Assembly (NCBI GenBank): GCA_030248225.1
Contig: JASANE010005227.1
Location: 1-64,000, forward strand
From: Trileptium ribeirensis
Lineage: Eukaryota; Nematoda; Enoplea; Enoplida; Thoracostomopsidae
Length of the DNA stretch: 64,000 nucleotides
Direction of reading: 5' to 3'
The notes beneath the pieces were generated by a model. The model had not been told where the DNA came from and did no database searches. It saw only the letters and a list, made by a program, of their open reading frames with translations. Positions 34,715-45,721 of the stretch are shown here, piece by piece (the first letter of the stretch is position 1; every line of letters starts with the position of its first letter). The position numbers and the translations under genes are program-made.

Positions 34715-36317
34715 AATTGAGTAAATTTTCTGAAAAATATAAGTGTAAACCGAAAGTATCAAATTTCCCAGTGTTCAATGTTACCATTGTCACTGGATAA
34801 CTCATTAAGATAAGACAAAATTTAAAATGAAAATTTAGGAAAATTTGGTACCGAAAGTATCGGCTCCGGTCCATAACTCCGGAACCGTTGGGAATTTCAA
34901 AATTTTGTACTTACCATTTCTTATAGGAAATTTCACGGTCTTTCAAATGAGACCGGTTTCGTGGAGATCCGACCCGGATCCACGGACTTAGGGACAAATT
35001 AGTAAGTACGTAAGCGGTTTAAATACAAGTAATTCAATATCTTAACGAATATTAAACCTAAAGTTATATATGCGGCACAGTTATAATCCTTAGATCCGAG
35101 GCTTTAATTTAAGCCCGGACGGGTCCCGCTACGCCCACTTTTAGATACCCCATATGGAGATCTCAGAAGTAACGCCCCGACAGCCGTGTCGCCCCTCATT
35201 AGATTCCCCGTGTTGAGCCTAATCCAAATATATATAGAACACCCCAGAAAAGTGTACCCCGAACCCAGGGGAACCGTTTAAACACCCCGATTTTTGAAAA
35301 TTTTGGCATGGACCCTCCACCTAGAGTCTATTTTCACCCCTGTCGACCGAACACGGTCCTGTCACATATGATTTTGCTCAGACGGACATAATGAGTCCGA
35401 AACCGAGTTTTATTTGGCCCTCCGGCCATCACCCAGACAATCCCACTCTCTTTTACCCCTTTGCCCTCGCTTCTTTTCTTTGTTTACATAAGCTGCGCGT
35501 TCATTCGATCCCCAATCCCAAGCACCCCAATATATGCATAGGTTCATAGGTTTGCATACAGGCTAAATGAACTTTGTATCGCATTGATGCTATTTTAATA
35601 CAGGTAGTGGTCGTCGATAGTTTCCGAATTGAAGTCTACTCACAACTTTATATAAATATCGGTTTCGTATAACCGCCGTTTCATATTAGCCTCGTATAAA
35701 GTTAATTTTCTTATCATTAAGTCAACAACTTGTCAATGTCAAGTTAATATGAATCTATACGATTTTATATCAAAATTGCAATTCAATACACCCTGGTCCA
35801 CGTCCAGCGCACGTTTCTTTAACTTGTTGCCTGCGTTGTTGGTTACTGAGCAAACAAACTTGAGTTGGGCATTAGATGTACTTTGTATAAAGTTTGTACC
35901 AATTTAATGTTAGCAGACTGTCTTTATTGGCAATTTAATATCGTTGGAGGAGAGGAATTGAGTTCAAACAATCGGTGTATTCGTAAATTGACGTCGCTTT
36001 GTTGCAAAGCCGCAAAAGCTTATATTAAATTGGTAGCTTGATGGAGTCTTGTAAGCTTAAGTACGTAAAGTCGCCGTTTTATTTAAAAGTTTCTGGAAAG
36101 TTATATTAGAAGTTTTATTTAAGAGGGGTAATAAATCACCTTGATTATATAAATTTTATATAAGAATGGGACAGAAAATTTCTTAAAATATGGTCGGAAT
36201 GTGTCCGATAAGAATATTGATTTAGTTAAATAATATTAAATCAGAAATCGGACTAAAAGTGCTGAATAAGCACTTTAACGGTCCGAAATTCAAAATTTCA
36301 AAAATTTGAAATTTTGT

Positions 36318-36385
36318 TATAAAAGCAGAACTGCATAAACAAGTCAGAGTTCAGTACGACTGCGGCAGCGCAGAGTTCGGTCGTT
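36318..36385 (+). promoter_or_regulatory. Internal core-promoter-like block (TATA plus initiator)
   Basis: TATAAAAG at 36318-36325 is followed by TCAGAG (36344) and TCAGTA (36351), at 26 and 33 bp. Homology with the left leader begins right at the TCAGT and continues downstream (GCGCAGAGTTCGGTCG, CATATGG). This is what a conserved transcription start would look like. It lies 2.7 kb inside the element and 5.1 kb before gag. Confidence 0.5.
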
Positions 36386-37249
36386 TTGGCAGACCGGCTC
36401 TGTCGCTTTGACTATCACGACAGTGTGTTCAGATGTGTTTTCGTTTTCATATGGTTTTCGTTGGTCGCTTTTGTGGTTGGACGGACACCCGCAATGGACG
36501 CCGAGTCAAAGGATACAAAGATGTAAGTGTGGACGGGGAGGCGTAGGCTAACCACGGAACAGTACCAATATGACATAGGATTAGTCCCGAGAACAGTTGA
36601 AGTAAGAGCGAGCAGTTCGCATAGATGAAATTTTAGTCTAAGTCTCCACGGCCTCCCGGTCCACACTTCCGTTTACATGATAACACTATCCGTCCTAGCT
36701 TGTCCCGCAGGCACGAAGTGATGACTAGCCACCCCAAATAAACTAGTTCGGTAGCCGTAGTCGTGCTGGACCTCCCTCGGTCAAAGAGTTAGGACACAAA
36801 CAAGCGCGACACTCGCGCCGAGTATTTTTGCATGATTCCCTGAGTCGAGATAGGAAGTAGGAAAACATTTTTGAGTCGACCGAGGTTAAATAAAACATTT
36901 TTGATTGGAATTTACCATTGGAACTCCGAATCATCCGCGGTCTCGCACTATTTTTCTCGATGTTTATCAAAGATTTTGTTCAAGATTTTGCTCCTTGTAT
37001 TGGTTTTTGGACGCAAGTTCGTCCGCTGTTTTGCCACCTGGCTAGTAGGAAGTTACGATATTGTAGGTATTAAACTACTGTAAGATTTCAGTCAAATTTT
37101 AGTCGCATGACCATAGTGTTACAGACGGTACCCATTAATTGCACATCGTGCCATCGCTAGATAAATCGCCTCAGTATCCCATGAGCTGCATAATCCACCC
37201 AGTGTCCAAATTTGACATGTCTCGAGAACGACCCCAAGAATATGGTTAA

Positions 37250-37915
37250 AATATTATCCGGATCGCTAGGAGGATCCGAATCCGAGTGTCAAGGCTTAAA
37301 ACGTCCAAATACCGAGTCGGAAACTTAAACCCGACGACCCGAAAAGGGGCACGTTCCCACCAAAATGTGAAAATTTAAATATCTTAGGATCTACTCCAGG
37401 AATTTTGTTGTAACTTAGTTTCTTCGTATTACTGGCTACTAACGAATAGGATTCTAAAACATGTCGGTTTCGAGTCGGAAAACCCCAAACCCGACGACCC
37501 TGAAGGGTCTAGTCCCACTAAAAAGGTGACATCGAGACTAAAAGCAAAATATTTTAAGAACCCCTTCAGGAATTCTGCTGAAACTTTCGCTGTTTCTTCG
37601 TAGGGATGTCCGCTATTGGACACCGCTCTGAAACCCAACCTTACCGGGTTGGAATCACAAACCCGATGGCCTGGAAGTGGCCTGACCCTGTCAAAAATGT
37701 GAATACAGGCTTAAAATTAAGATATCCCAAGATTCCCTCCAGGAATCTTAGTGAAACCGTCGCTGTTTCTTCGCAAGTATGCCTACTTTCGGATATTATA
37801 AGTAAATTCAACTTTATCATGTCGGAATTACAAACCCGACGGCCCGATAGTGATCCGGTTTTACCCGAACTTTACACGCTAATAACGTGACATCTATCCC
37901 AGGAATTTCAATGGT
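37250..37915 (+). repeat. Four tandem ~160-175-bp repeats, each with paired hairpins
   Basis: Units start near 37315, 37474, 37646 and 37820 with GTCGGAA-(N)-AAACCCGACG-CC and include CCAGGAATTT-TG or similar and CGCTGTTTCTTCGTA. Each opening can fold: GTCGG...CCGAC in units 1, 2 and 4, and CGGGTT...AACCCG in unit 3. A second small inverted repeat often follows (GACCCTGAAGGGTC, GGCC...GGCC). Non-coding in all frames. Confidence 0.6.
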
Positions 37916-39784
37916 TTCTATCGTATATATAGAGGTTCCTTGGGCCTTTCATTTAAGCTATTGAGCCCGGCAAAGCCATGGCCCGTTCAAAAGTTATCGG
38001 CAATCTAAATCCGACCTGCACAACCGTTGTCCGGATTGCAACTTAAATTCCACAAATTAGACTGTTTTCGCAAGTCTGTTTTGGTCTTGCTTTTCCACAT
38101 AATTTGGTTAGGCAAATGAAAATATTATCTTCCCCAGTGTTGATAAGTTGTATTACCCGTGAAGACGTTTTAAATTTCAAGGTTATCAAAGTCGCTAAAT
38201 GCGGCATCGAGTCTATCGGGTCTCGGCCCGACCGACCATTTTTGTGAGGACCGTTGACCCGGTCCTAGAAAATCAATACGCAGGGTCAAGCCCAGCCGCC
38301 GTGCAAAGCTTAGTGGAGAAAAGCTGGCAGAATACAAAGTTATTAGGGATTCAAGGTCCGCCCCAGCCCCAATCGAATTGTACCCCAAAATTAAGGTCGA
38401 AAATTGCGAACCGAACAATTTAAGCAAGCAAATTGAGTAAGATTAAGCTAGAAAATTGGCTACGGTTGTCCTGACAACCGGGGCCTCCGTTTACCGCCTC
38501 GCTTCGTCGAGCAGAAATCGCTCGAAATAACAGTAAAATTTTAGTACCAGCTATAGAGCTCGTTTTGAACGTTTTCAAGTCAAAATAACGTAGGTTTTCG
38601 TACTATTAGAGTAATGCCGATGGCCTACGGGGCCTCACCACCAATATTACTCGTTCCAATTATAAGCATAGGTACAACCCGCATAGTAAGTTGAACCAAA
38701 CTTGGTATTAGGAAAAGCTCAAAATTCAGTCACAAGCTCAGTCTACCGGGACCCCGCAAGCGGTTCGAAAGACAAGTCCGCCCAATCGTTCCTTTTTCTG
38801 TTGTTATAACTTAAGTTGGTGTATTTGAAATGTCTGTTTTTGTAGTGACCTAGGTCAAAGATTAATTACAACTAGGGCCTCAATTCTATAGTGTTTGTGG
38901 AGTAACTTATTAGGGAACAAGAGCCAAAGTTATTCAGCATATTTGGATGTCTCATAACAGACTTTACATGGTCATTCTAAGTACGTATGTATGTATGTAT
39001 GCGAGTAGGATAAAACGAGAGTCGTACCACGGTAGCACCTTTGGAAAAGGATTCAGGAGTCGTACCGAAGAGCATTACATAGCATTGTCATGGTTTTTAT
39101 AAGTGTTATCATATCAATTGTTGTATTGTGTTGTCATAGGCTAATCTCATCGCTACTAACTGCAACTAGAAATAACCGATTATCATGTACCATAGTTTTG
39201 TGATTCGAATGAGCAAGATGAAGTCTCGCAAACGTCCCGTTGCACGCTCAACCCCGTATACCCCGCCTCGTTTCCGCCTTTCGCTTACCCGAACCTATCG
39301 TTGTGTCGGAGTACCCTTCCTGTTAGCACACCTATTACCGAGCAAATAGTTAGTTCGATGGCGCCTTTATTTTATCGATAACTAACCGTAGCACCTTCCG
39401 GTACTGAATTCTAATTTGACCCACTATTTTTAATGAGTAAGGTAAGCACAGCTGTCATGAGAAAAGGCTTCACAGTACACGCCGTGTTTTGACTCAGCTG
39501 TGAGAGTTCCGTGAAAAAGGCGATGACTCCGCAACCCTCCCCAATTGGTGCTTTGCTCATTTTTGTATTAGCGTACCATAGTTGTGACATAACGCTTATT
39601 GTATCTGTCCGTGTACCCATAAGTTTAGACACGCGCGGATCCGACGTTAAACGTCTAGGGATTTGTCGGACCCTAGTGGGGGCCACTGGCTAAAGTAAAA
39701 CGAATTAATTGTTTCGAGAAAGTTAAAATTAATTTCGATTGAGCCCAAATACTTAAAATGTGACACTTCCCGGCTTTGACGAGG

Positions 39785-40090
39785 ATAGGGAATAGCGGTA
39801 CGGTCTCTTTGGCCTGTGAGCAGGTGACGGAGCCGACCTCCCTGGGGACCTCAAAGTTAGTACCTCGTAGACTACGTGCGCAACCCGTGCGGCAGGATCA
39901 GAACACATCCTGTGAAGCGCTCCTGCGGCTTGCTAAGCTCCGTCATTTCTTGGGCCTGACTCGCGCGGGAAAAGACATTCGAGTAATTGAAACCCGTCAG
40001 GTCCGCCCTTGAAGTCACGATAGCCGGGGTCGTATGGGCATTACGTCTGGGAAGTGCGTAATGCAGCAGCGTCACGTCGATATTACATAA
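39785..40090 (+). repeat. Conserved ~300-bp leader block, complete element
   Basis: Partner of 4111-4412, with shared ends and internal landmarks (GAGCAGGTG, CCTCCCTGGGG, GTGCGCAACCC, GTGAAGCGC, CTTGGGYCTGAC, GCCGGGGTCGTATGGGCAT). It contains CAGGAT...ATCCTG at about 39893-39912. Non-coding. Confidence 0.6.
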
Positions 40091-40574
40091 GTGGGGGCCA
40101 CGCCGTGAGATAAATTTGTTCGTTCAATCCATACGTTTTAAGCAAATTTTACTCGTTTATGCAGTTTATGGAAATTTTTGAAAGGAAAAGTGATCTCTCG
40201 CATACATACAAAATGAACAAAGCTGGAAATATATATACATGAGTATTGTAAAAGTTCAAGTGCATGACCAAGGATGATGCTAATCGGAGTCTAGGCATTG
40301 TTATGTATCGATGTTTGTTTGTTATGCCGTATTGTTATTGAAATTGTTGCTGTATCGATATGTGGATGTACCCGTGTACATGTGTAACCGCCCGTGCGGA
40401 AAAGGAACGATTCAACCATGAGCCGAGAGGTTCGGTCCGGAAGAGCGACCCCCAGAGGGGGACCATTATCTCAGGCACTTAACTCCTTAACCCATATACG
40501 CAAGTAATAATTATCTATCGAAGTATTATAATATATCCGTATAGTGAAACGTCGTCAATTTAATTAGATAATCG

Positions 40575-40705
40575 ATTCGGACTCAATCTTGTCAATTTAT
40601 TGAGCCGTTGCTAATAATTTATTCGGACTCAACTTCGTCATTATATTGAGCCATCGTCAATAATTCACTCGGACTCAATTTCGTCAATTTGTTGAGCCGT
40701 CGTCG
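40575..40705 (+). repeat. Three tandem 46-bp hairpin units
   Basis: CGGACTCAATCTTGTCAATT-TATTGAGCCG is repeated three times at a 46-bp period. In every unit GACTCAAT (or a close variant) pairs with ATTGAGCC. Non-coding and about 760 bp before gag. Confidence 0.7.
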
Positions 40706-40729
40706 TCCGTCTTGGAACAATAATTGGGA

Positions 40730-40990
40730 CATTGGTCGTATTAATCGGGTTACCGGCCTTATTAATTGGGATAACTGGTCGCATTAATAGGACTATTAAT
40801 CGGGTGATTGGTCTTATTAATTGGGTTATTGGTCTTATGAATTGTGTTATTGGTAGTAATAGTTTGGGTTAATTAATCGGTATAATTTGGTTATCGGTTG
40901 TAATAATCGGGTTATTGGTCGCCCTAATTAGGGATACTGGTTATAGCAAACGGGTCATCGGTCGTGTCAACCGGGGTATTAGATTCGTCG
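40730..40990 (+). repeat. Degenerate ~22-bp minisatellite before gag
   Basis: About eleven copies of ATTAATCGGGTTATTGGTCG with substitutions and small indels. Confidence 0.75.
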
Positions 40991-41461
40991 GTATTCGAAA
41001 CGGACTAGAACTATTGTAATTGGTCGCCGTTATTAATTGCGACCTCACGTCATCGATTAATTCGCTGGGAACGCCGCGCCGCAGAAACCGACAAGTCGCC
41101 GCCAATCGACCGTCGCCTCGTTTCGAGCCACGCAGCAATCGTAATATTATCGCCGACCAAGGATCGCCGTTCGCATCGCTGCCGTGCCGTGCTGACCTCA
41201 AACGCTAGTGGAGAAGCTCGTGGAATAGAAGAACGCCGCCATCGTTGAATTGGGACACTGTAAACTTTTGAAACTATCATTTATATTTTGATTGTCGTGT
41301 ATATTTCTGTTTTGTAACGTACCGACATTTGTGTAAATTGCCAGTGAACGAGCAAGCGTTTTAACGAAACTAGGTTAAAATTTCAAAGAGTACAGCCTGA
41401 ATTGTCGAGAACCCGGCATTGACTAGGAAAAGCTATAAAATTTTGTTTTGAAAAGACAATT

Positions 41462-42625
41462 TTGATGGCAAACCGACAAGAATACCCAATGACTGATCTT
41501 GCAGAATACGTAGAACCGGACGATAATCTTTTTAATAACCCTGCTAACGATCTCGCTTTTGGAATAAATTATAACCCGCCCCACTCCGAAGGCAATAACG
41601 GAGATTTACCGCCTCTCCCCGATCCCTCGAAAGATACTCTAGGTGCCCTGTTGCACCACCTTGTTAAACATGCTTCTACGACAACCATAATACCCCTTCG
41701 CGACATGCCGACCTTTGAAGGAAAACCTGGAGGTCAAGATTTTGAAGACTGGATTCGAATGTTTAACCGATTGGCTAGTGCCAATAATTGCAGTGACGAG
41801 CAAAAGTTAACATGTATACCCGCACTATTGAGAGGACTTGCTCGAGAGGCCTATGCTGGCCTTACCCCAGCTCACCGACGAACCTTTGACGGTCTGGTTT
41901 ATATTTTACGTTTCTTATTCTCCTCTTCGCGTCGCCCACAGAAATCGCTAGCTGGCCTTTGCACTAGGAAGCAAGGTGCCGAGGAAACAGTCGCTATATA
42001 TGGTTTAGAATTGCAAAAGTTGTGTGACCGAGCATTCCCTGATGTTGACCCTCCACAGATGGATTCGCTGCTCCGTAAATTTTTTCAGAGAGGATTACGT
42101 GTAGAATTGCGTAGACAAGTGTTAAACCAAATTCATGAATGTCCAACTTTTCGTGATATCTTGGAAGTTGCTAAGCGATATGAGGATGCGATATCTGATT
42201 GTCCTGAACCGGACACCCCCGCAGTAGTAAGTAAACCGCGCCCCAATAAGGCAGTTAACGCCCTTCTCGAAGAACCTGGAGAAGGAGTGGTCACACAACT
42301 TCATTCAGTATTAGACGATCACCGCCGTGTAAGTAAAACTAATAATGATACGATAAACCGATTACTCGATGTAATCGACCACCGAGCAGGAGCCCCGCAA
42401 CAATTGAACGCACATGCGCAGCCGTACGTAAATAATTCGCAGCCAGTAGCACCACGTCCGCAGATGCCATTAGTAAATTGTTTTCGTTGTGGCCAGAATG
42501 GTCACTATGCTCGCTATTGCCCGACATTGGCATACCCTACGCCAGAACCAGCAGGTGCTCTAGCGCGAAGACAGCAGCCTGTCGACGTATGTCTCCAGCT
42601 ATGTACAGCGTGGAGCCCAGCCTAA
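41462..42625 (+). CDS. gag: Gag (Ty3/Gypsy type), main ORF
   Basis: Structural protein that forms the particle and binds the element RNA. The ORF is 387 codons. The capsid-like region (about residues 75-255) has the PTFEGKPGGQDFEDWIRMF opening (Phe-x-Gly-x...Asp-x-x-x-Trp) of the retrotransposon Gag domain. A zinc knuckle C-x2-C-x4-H-x4-C lies at 42479-42520. The sequence just before the first methionine is open, and a Met at codon 1 or 2 is assumed. The frame ends at 42625, but Q/N/R-rich coding-like sequence goes on in the next frame (42702-43061), implying a frameshift between the knuckle and about 42700. No splicing signal is required to explain this. Confidence 0.8.
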   Translation: MMANRQEYPMTDLAEYVEPDDNLFNNPANDLAFGINYNPPHSEGNNGDLPPLPDPSKDTLGALLHHLVKHASTTTIIPLRDMPTFEGKPGGQDFEDWIRMFNRLASANNCSDEQKLTCIPALLRGLAREAYAGLTPAHRRTFDGLVYILRFLFSSSRRPQKSLAGLCTRKQGAEETVAIYGLELQKLCDRAFPDVDPPQMDSLLRKFFQRGLRVELRRQVLNQIHECPTFRDILEVAKRYEDAISDCPEPDTPAVVSKPRPNKAVNALLEEPGEGVVTQLHSVLDDHRRVSKTNNDTINRLLDVIDHRAGAPQQLNAHAQPYVNNSQPVAPRPQMPLVNCFRCGQNGHYARYCPTLAYPTPEPAGALARRQQPVDVCLQLCTAWSPA

Positions 42626-42701
42626 TCGCTCAGAAGGCTCAAACGAGCCCTATCGCAGCAATCAATTTAGCAATGGTGCACGCCGCTTCGACAATAGCCG
42701 C

Positions 42702-43061
42702 ATGAATGGTCCGCCGTATCGACCATATCAAGGTACAAATAATAACCCGCGCAGTTATTCCGATGGTCCTAGAAACGGACCGATGAATGCATTTAACAAT
42801 TACCCGCAGCAGAATAACGCATTCCAGCGCTCAAGTAATGATCGCGCGTCAATGGGACCCGCGTATCCCCCGAATATATCACAGTTCCAGAATAATTACG
42901 GTCAAACGAGAGAAAGACCCAACCAATGGAATGGCGATGTGCAACGCCGCCGCAACCAAGTTAATTGTAACGCTACCCGCCGTAACGGAGCTAGAGATCC
43001 TAGCCCTGCAACGAATCAGGTTAGACGTTTTGAGCCGAGAATTCGGAATGATCCAGAATAG
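42702..43061 (+). pseudogene. Gag C-terminal tail in a shifted frame
   Basis: 120 codons of Asn/Gln/Pro/Arg-rich sequence (NNYPQQNN, RRNQVNCNATRRNG), typical of basic disordered nucleocapsid tails. It is in frame +1 relative to gag, and coding-like sequence in this frame can be followed upstream to about 42555. It ends in TAG at 43061, where the third frame (to 43254) takes over with a short tyrosine- and glycine-containing stretch. Either an indel or programmed frameshifting is possible; I see no classic slippery heptamer. Confidence 0.5.
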
Positions 43062-43256
43062 ATTAGGGTTTGGTGAACAGTCTGGACAAGTAAACGCAAT
43101 TGCAGTAACTGACGAACAGTATGACAGTGATGGATATAGAGTTATATATCGACCTGCCTGGGGTCTGTTCAGGCACGGGCCTGTAGCATTGGGTCTTCAG
43201 GAGCCGATTGATCGCAGTGCCCTGATACTAAAGTTGTTGGAGCTAATAATTTAGGT

Positions 43257-44774
43257 ATGGTAGTTGATGGTAATGGAACTGTTGAAGACAGTAATGAATG
43301 TAATGTAGTTGAAAATAGTGAAAGTGTTGAAGACAGTAATAAGAATATTGCTGTTGATTTTAATGAAGTAGTTGAAATAAGTGAGGTTAGTAAGGAAAAT
43401 AATGTAGTTGAGTTAAGTGAGGTTATTGAGAATGAGGAAGTTAATGAAGTTGATGCCCAGATCGGGACAGATTGTGAGATTCCAGATACAGAAGATGATA
43501 ATAATAGTAATGTCGAATCAGATAGTGAAAATGAGGACGAGCAGGAAGTATGGTTATATTGGCAAGATCCCTATAGAGCCTGTTACCGTAGGCAGAATAC
43601 GCCGCCGCCACACGAGTGGGACTCGACAGGTAAATGGGAATGCCAACGACCAAGTAAGGAAAGTAGTCAAGCCAGTGAGGCCGAGTTAGTATTCGAAAAT
43701 AATATGAATAAGAATTTGAGTCAGAGTGAAGAATCGCTAATTAGTGAAGAATCTAGTGAGGATGAAGAATGTGATCAAGAAATTGCTAAGATTATGGAGC
43801 ATAGTGAAGATGTAGTACAAGCGGAGGATCCTATCGAAGGAGTGCCAAGTATGCCTCTGGGTAACTTAGGTGAATCCAATAATGAAGAAGCAAGGGATGT
43901 GGAGTCGGAAGTCGACCCGAGTCTGCTGAACTTGCATTGTAGCTCCGAAATAGAGCCCTCTAGTCGGATATCTTCCGTAGAATTTAATACGTCGCCTGAC
44001 ACGTTCTTGTTAGAAGGGCCCGAAGTAGTAAGTGATAATAGTAGTAATAGTGATAACAATATGGACTTTAATTGGACACAAGAGACCTTGTTGGAATATG
44101 TGAATGAGGAAAGAACAAGGCGATTACGTGAATTGGACGAACGCTTGCATAAATTATTCCGAGTGGACTTTGATAATAATGTACCTATTGAGTTTGGAAC
44201 TTTGAGAGTGATGACATACGAAGAACGCAACCGACTGATAGGACCGGACCACATGTTCACCATTCCCAGCGAGAAAGTGAAAACGATGAAGTACCGTTAT
44301 CCACGAATCGAATTTACTCCATTTCAACCCAATACGGGAGACCGAGACGAAGAACGAATGGAAAAGGCAGAGTTTGTAGCACCCGACAAATGTTTAGGCC
44401 TTGGATGGCTCTGTCTACCACAACCAAGAATTCTCTTTTATAGACGTACCCTTATCGTAATAGAACAACTGAATAATCTAGCTCGACTGTTTGAGATAAG
44501 TTCGGATGCATGTAGCCAGCCAGAACTCAAAAGGGATGCAACTGTTTTAGCTCATTTATTAGATGTAGTTTCACCAATCGAACACAGATCTTCAGGAATT
44601 TACTTAAGTATCGTAGCTCTAGTCTCTCTGGAACTTCTTTCAGAGTTGGCGGGTAAATGCGTAACTGGCCAGACGCTCCGCCAAGTCATGGAGGAAACCT
44701 ATAAGGCTGAGCTAAGTTATAGACCCCCTTGTTTGAAATGCGGAGAAAACCACCTCGATCTGTCTAAGCCTTAA
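43257..44774 (+). CDS. Acidic ORF of unknown function between gag and env
   Basis: 505 codons with no family recognised. The N-terminal ~270 residues are highly acidic and Asn/Ser-rich (VVELSEVIENEEVNEVD, DTEDDNNSNVESDSENEDEQE). The C-terminal ~230 residues look folded: LEYVNEERTRRLRELDERL (possible helix), FGTLRVMTYEERNRLIG, and a leucine-rich stretch near the end. It closes with a C-x2-C pair (CLKCGENH) and TAA at 44772-44774. Coding-like sequence resumes in another frame at about 44776 and is open to 45655. Codon choice looks like gag. No matching protein occurs in standard Gypsy elements as far as I know. Confidence 0.6.
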   Translation: MVVDGNGTVEDSNECNVVENSESVEDSNKNIAVDFNEVVEISEVSKENNVVELSEVIENEEVNEVDAQIGTDCEIPDTEDDNNSNVESDSENEDEQEVWLYWQDPYRACYRRQNTPPPHEWDSTGKWECQRPSKESSQASEAELVFENNMNKNLSQSEESLISEESSEDEECDQEIAKIMEHSEDVVQAEDPIEGVPSMPLGNLGESNNEEARDVESEVDPSLLNLHCSSEIEPSSRISSVEFNTSPDTFLLEGPEVVSDNSSNSDNNMDFNWTQETLLEYVNEERTRRLRELDERLHKLFRVDFDNNVPIEFGTLRVMTYEERNRLIGPDHMFTIPSEKVKTMKYRYPRIEFTPFQPNTGDRDEERMEKAEFVAPDKCLGLGWLCLPQPRILFYRRTLIVIEQLNNLARLFEISSDACSQPELKRDATVLAHLLDVVSPIEHRSSGIYLSIVALVSLELLSELAGKCVTGQTLRQVMEETYKAELSYRPPCLKCGENHLDLSKP

Positions 44775-44775
44775 C

Positions 44776-45655
44776 CCTTCCCGAGAGTGAATGTCATTTT
44801 GATGGATATTATGGAAAGTGGAGTTACACAGGAACCCTATTTACAAGTTGTGCCTTTATAGATTTAGATGGAACCGCTTGGCCTAGTTGGTCATACTTTA
44901 TAGGATTAGGAACACAGTCAGCCAGGGTAAGCTACCGAAATAGCAATTTAGAATTCCACGAGCTAATCAAACAAGCTCCTTATCTGCTAGATATTATTTT
45001 TCGCAATCAAGGCACCCAAGGTATCCCAGTAAATGAGTTGGTACAGCATATAACTGAACATACAACGTTTGAGAATGAATCTCATCGCCAGGACCGCCAG
45101 AAACTGATAAAGGCCCAGTTACAGCTACTAAGACATCCGGTAGCCTCGCTAACATGTGAATCCCCAATACGAAGCACCTCAGTAGACGACCTCGATCAGC
45201 AGTTAGCTGATGCGATGGAGGAATACCTAGATGAAACGGACTCCGACCTTGAAATGGATGATAATCATATTAACGAAGATATAAGTCTTCCTTGTCAAGA
45301 TAAAGTAGGACTAGAACAAGTCCCCGAGGAACCTCAACAGACGCCAGTCGCGTCTCAACTATTAGTTGGATATAGGACTAGTGCGTTAGTCAATGGTATT
45401 TGTGGAGTTCTCTTAGTTATGTGGTTGGCATTGATATCAACCACTCACGCAGTTTCGACGCCGATGAGCGAGAAAATATCTCGCCTAGGAGTAGTAGTAA
45501 ATTCTCAAGTAGGAGTTGTAGTTGAACCTCAAGGGCTAATGATCACGTCAGATCAACTTACATATTTGCCTGTAGTCTTACAGCTAACGTTAAGACATTG
45601 GAGGCAAGATATGAGAGCCCCCTCGGACGAAGTTACCCCTTGCCTACTTATATAA
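44776..45655 (+). pseudogene. Continuation ORF with signal-peptide-like segment (Env N-terminal part)
   Basis: Open in frame from about 44766 to a TAA at 45653-45655. The first ~200 codons are soluble in character (acidic, with DSDLEMDDNHINED near 45240-45280). A hydrophobic segment at 45391-45450 ends in small residues and looks like an internal signal peptide or membrane anchor. After it comes an ectodomain-like stretch. The same frame is open again right after the stop and holds Cys-rich sequence leading into the next ORF at 45722, so the TAA looks like a nonsense mutation within Env. The start codon is unknown; it may be fused to the preceding ORF by a -1 shift near 44760. Confidence 0.55.
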
Positions 45656-45721
45656 TACAACGCAGATGACACGTGCTCATCCAGTTGTTGTTACTGGAGC
45701 AATTGCACGACGTACCCGCAG

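Larger units (their letters stand above)
33640..41461 (+). other. 7.8-kb structured non-coding leader
   Basis: No ORF with a recognisable domain lies between the 5' LTR and gag; the longest antisense ORFs (for example 34351-34716) run over hairpins. Contents in order: GGCCATAAA motifs (33970-34333), five-hairpin array (34502-34714), more hairpins around 34865-34985, promoter-like block (36318-36385), ~170-bp tandem repeats (37250-37915), conserved block (39785-40090), hairpin repeats (40575-40705) and ~22-bp repeats (40730-40990). The length and structure suggest RNA-level functions such as packaging, internal ribosome entry or splicing. Which of these applies is inference. Confidence 0.6.

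Noticed and set aside
34351..34762. Antisense ORFs of 121 and 102 codons
   Set aside because: They run across the five-hairpin array, where inverted repeats keep both strands open; no domain.
42122..44263. Antisense ORFs within gag and the acidic ORF
   Set aside because: Shadows of the biased composition of the plus-strand genes.
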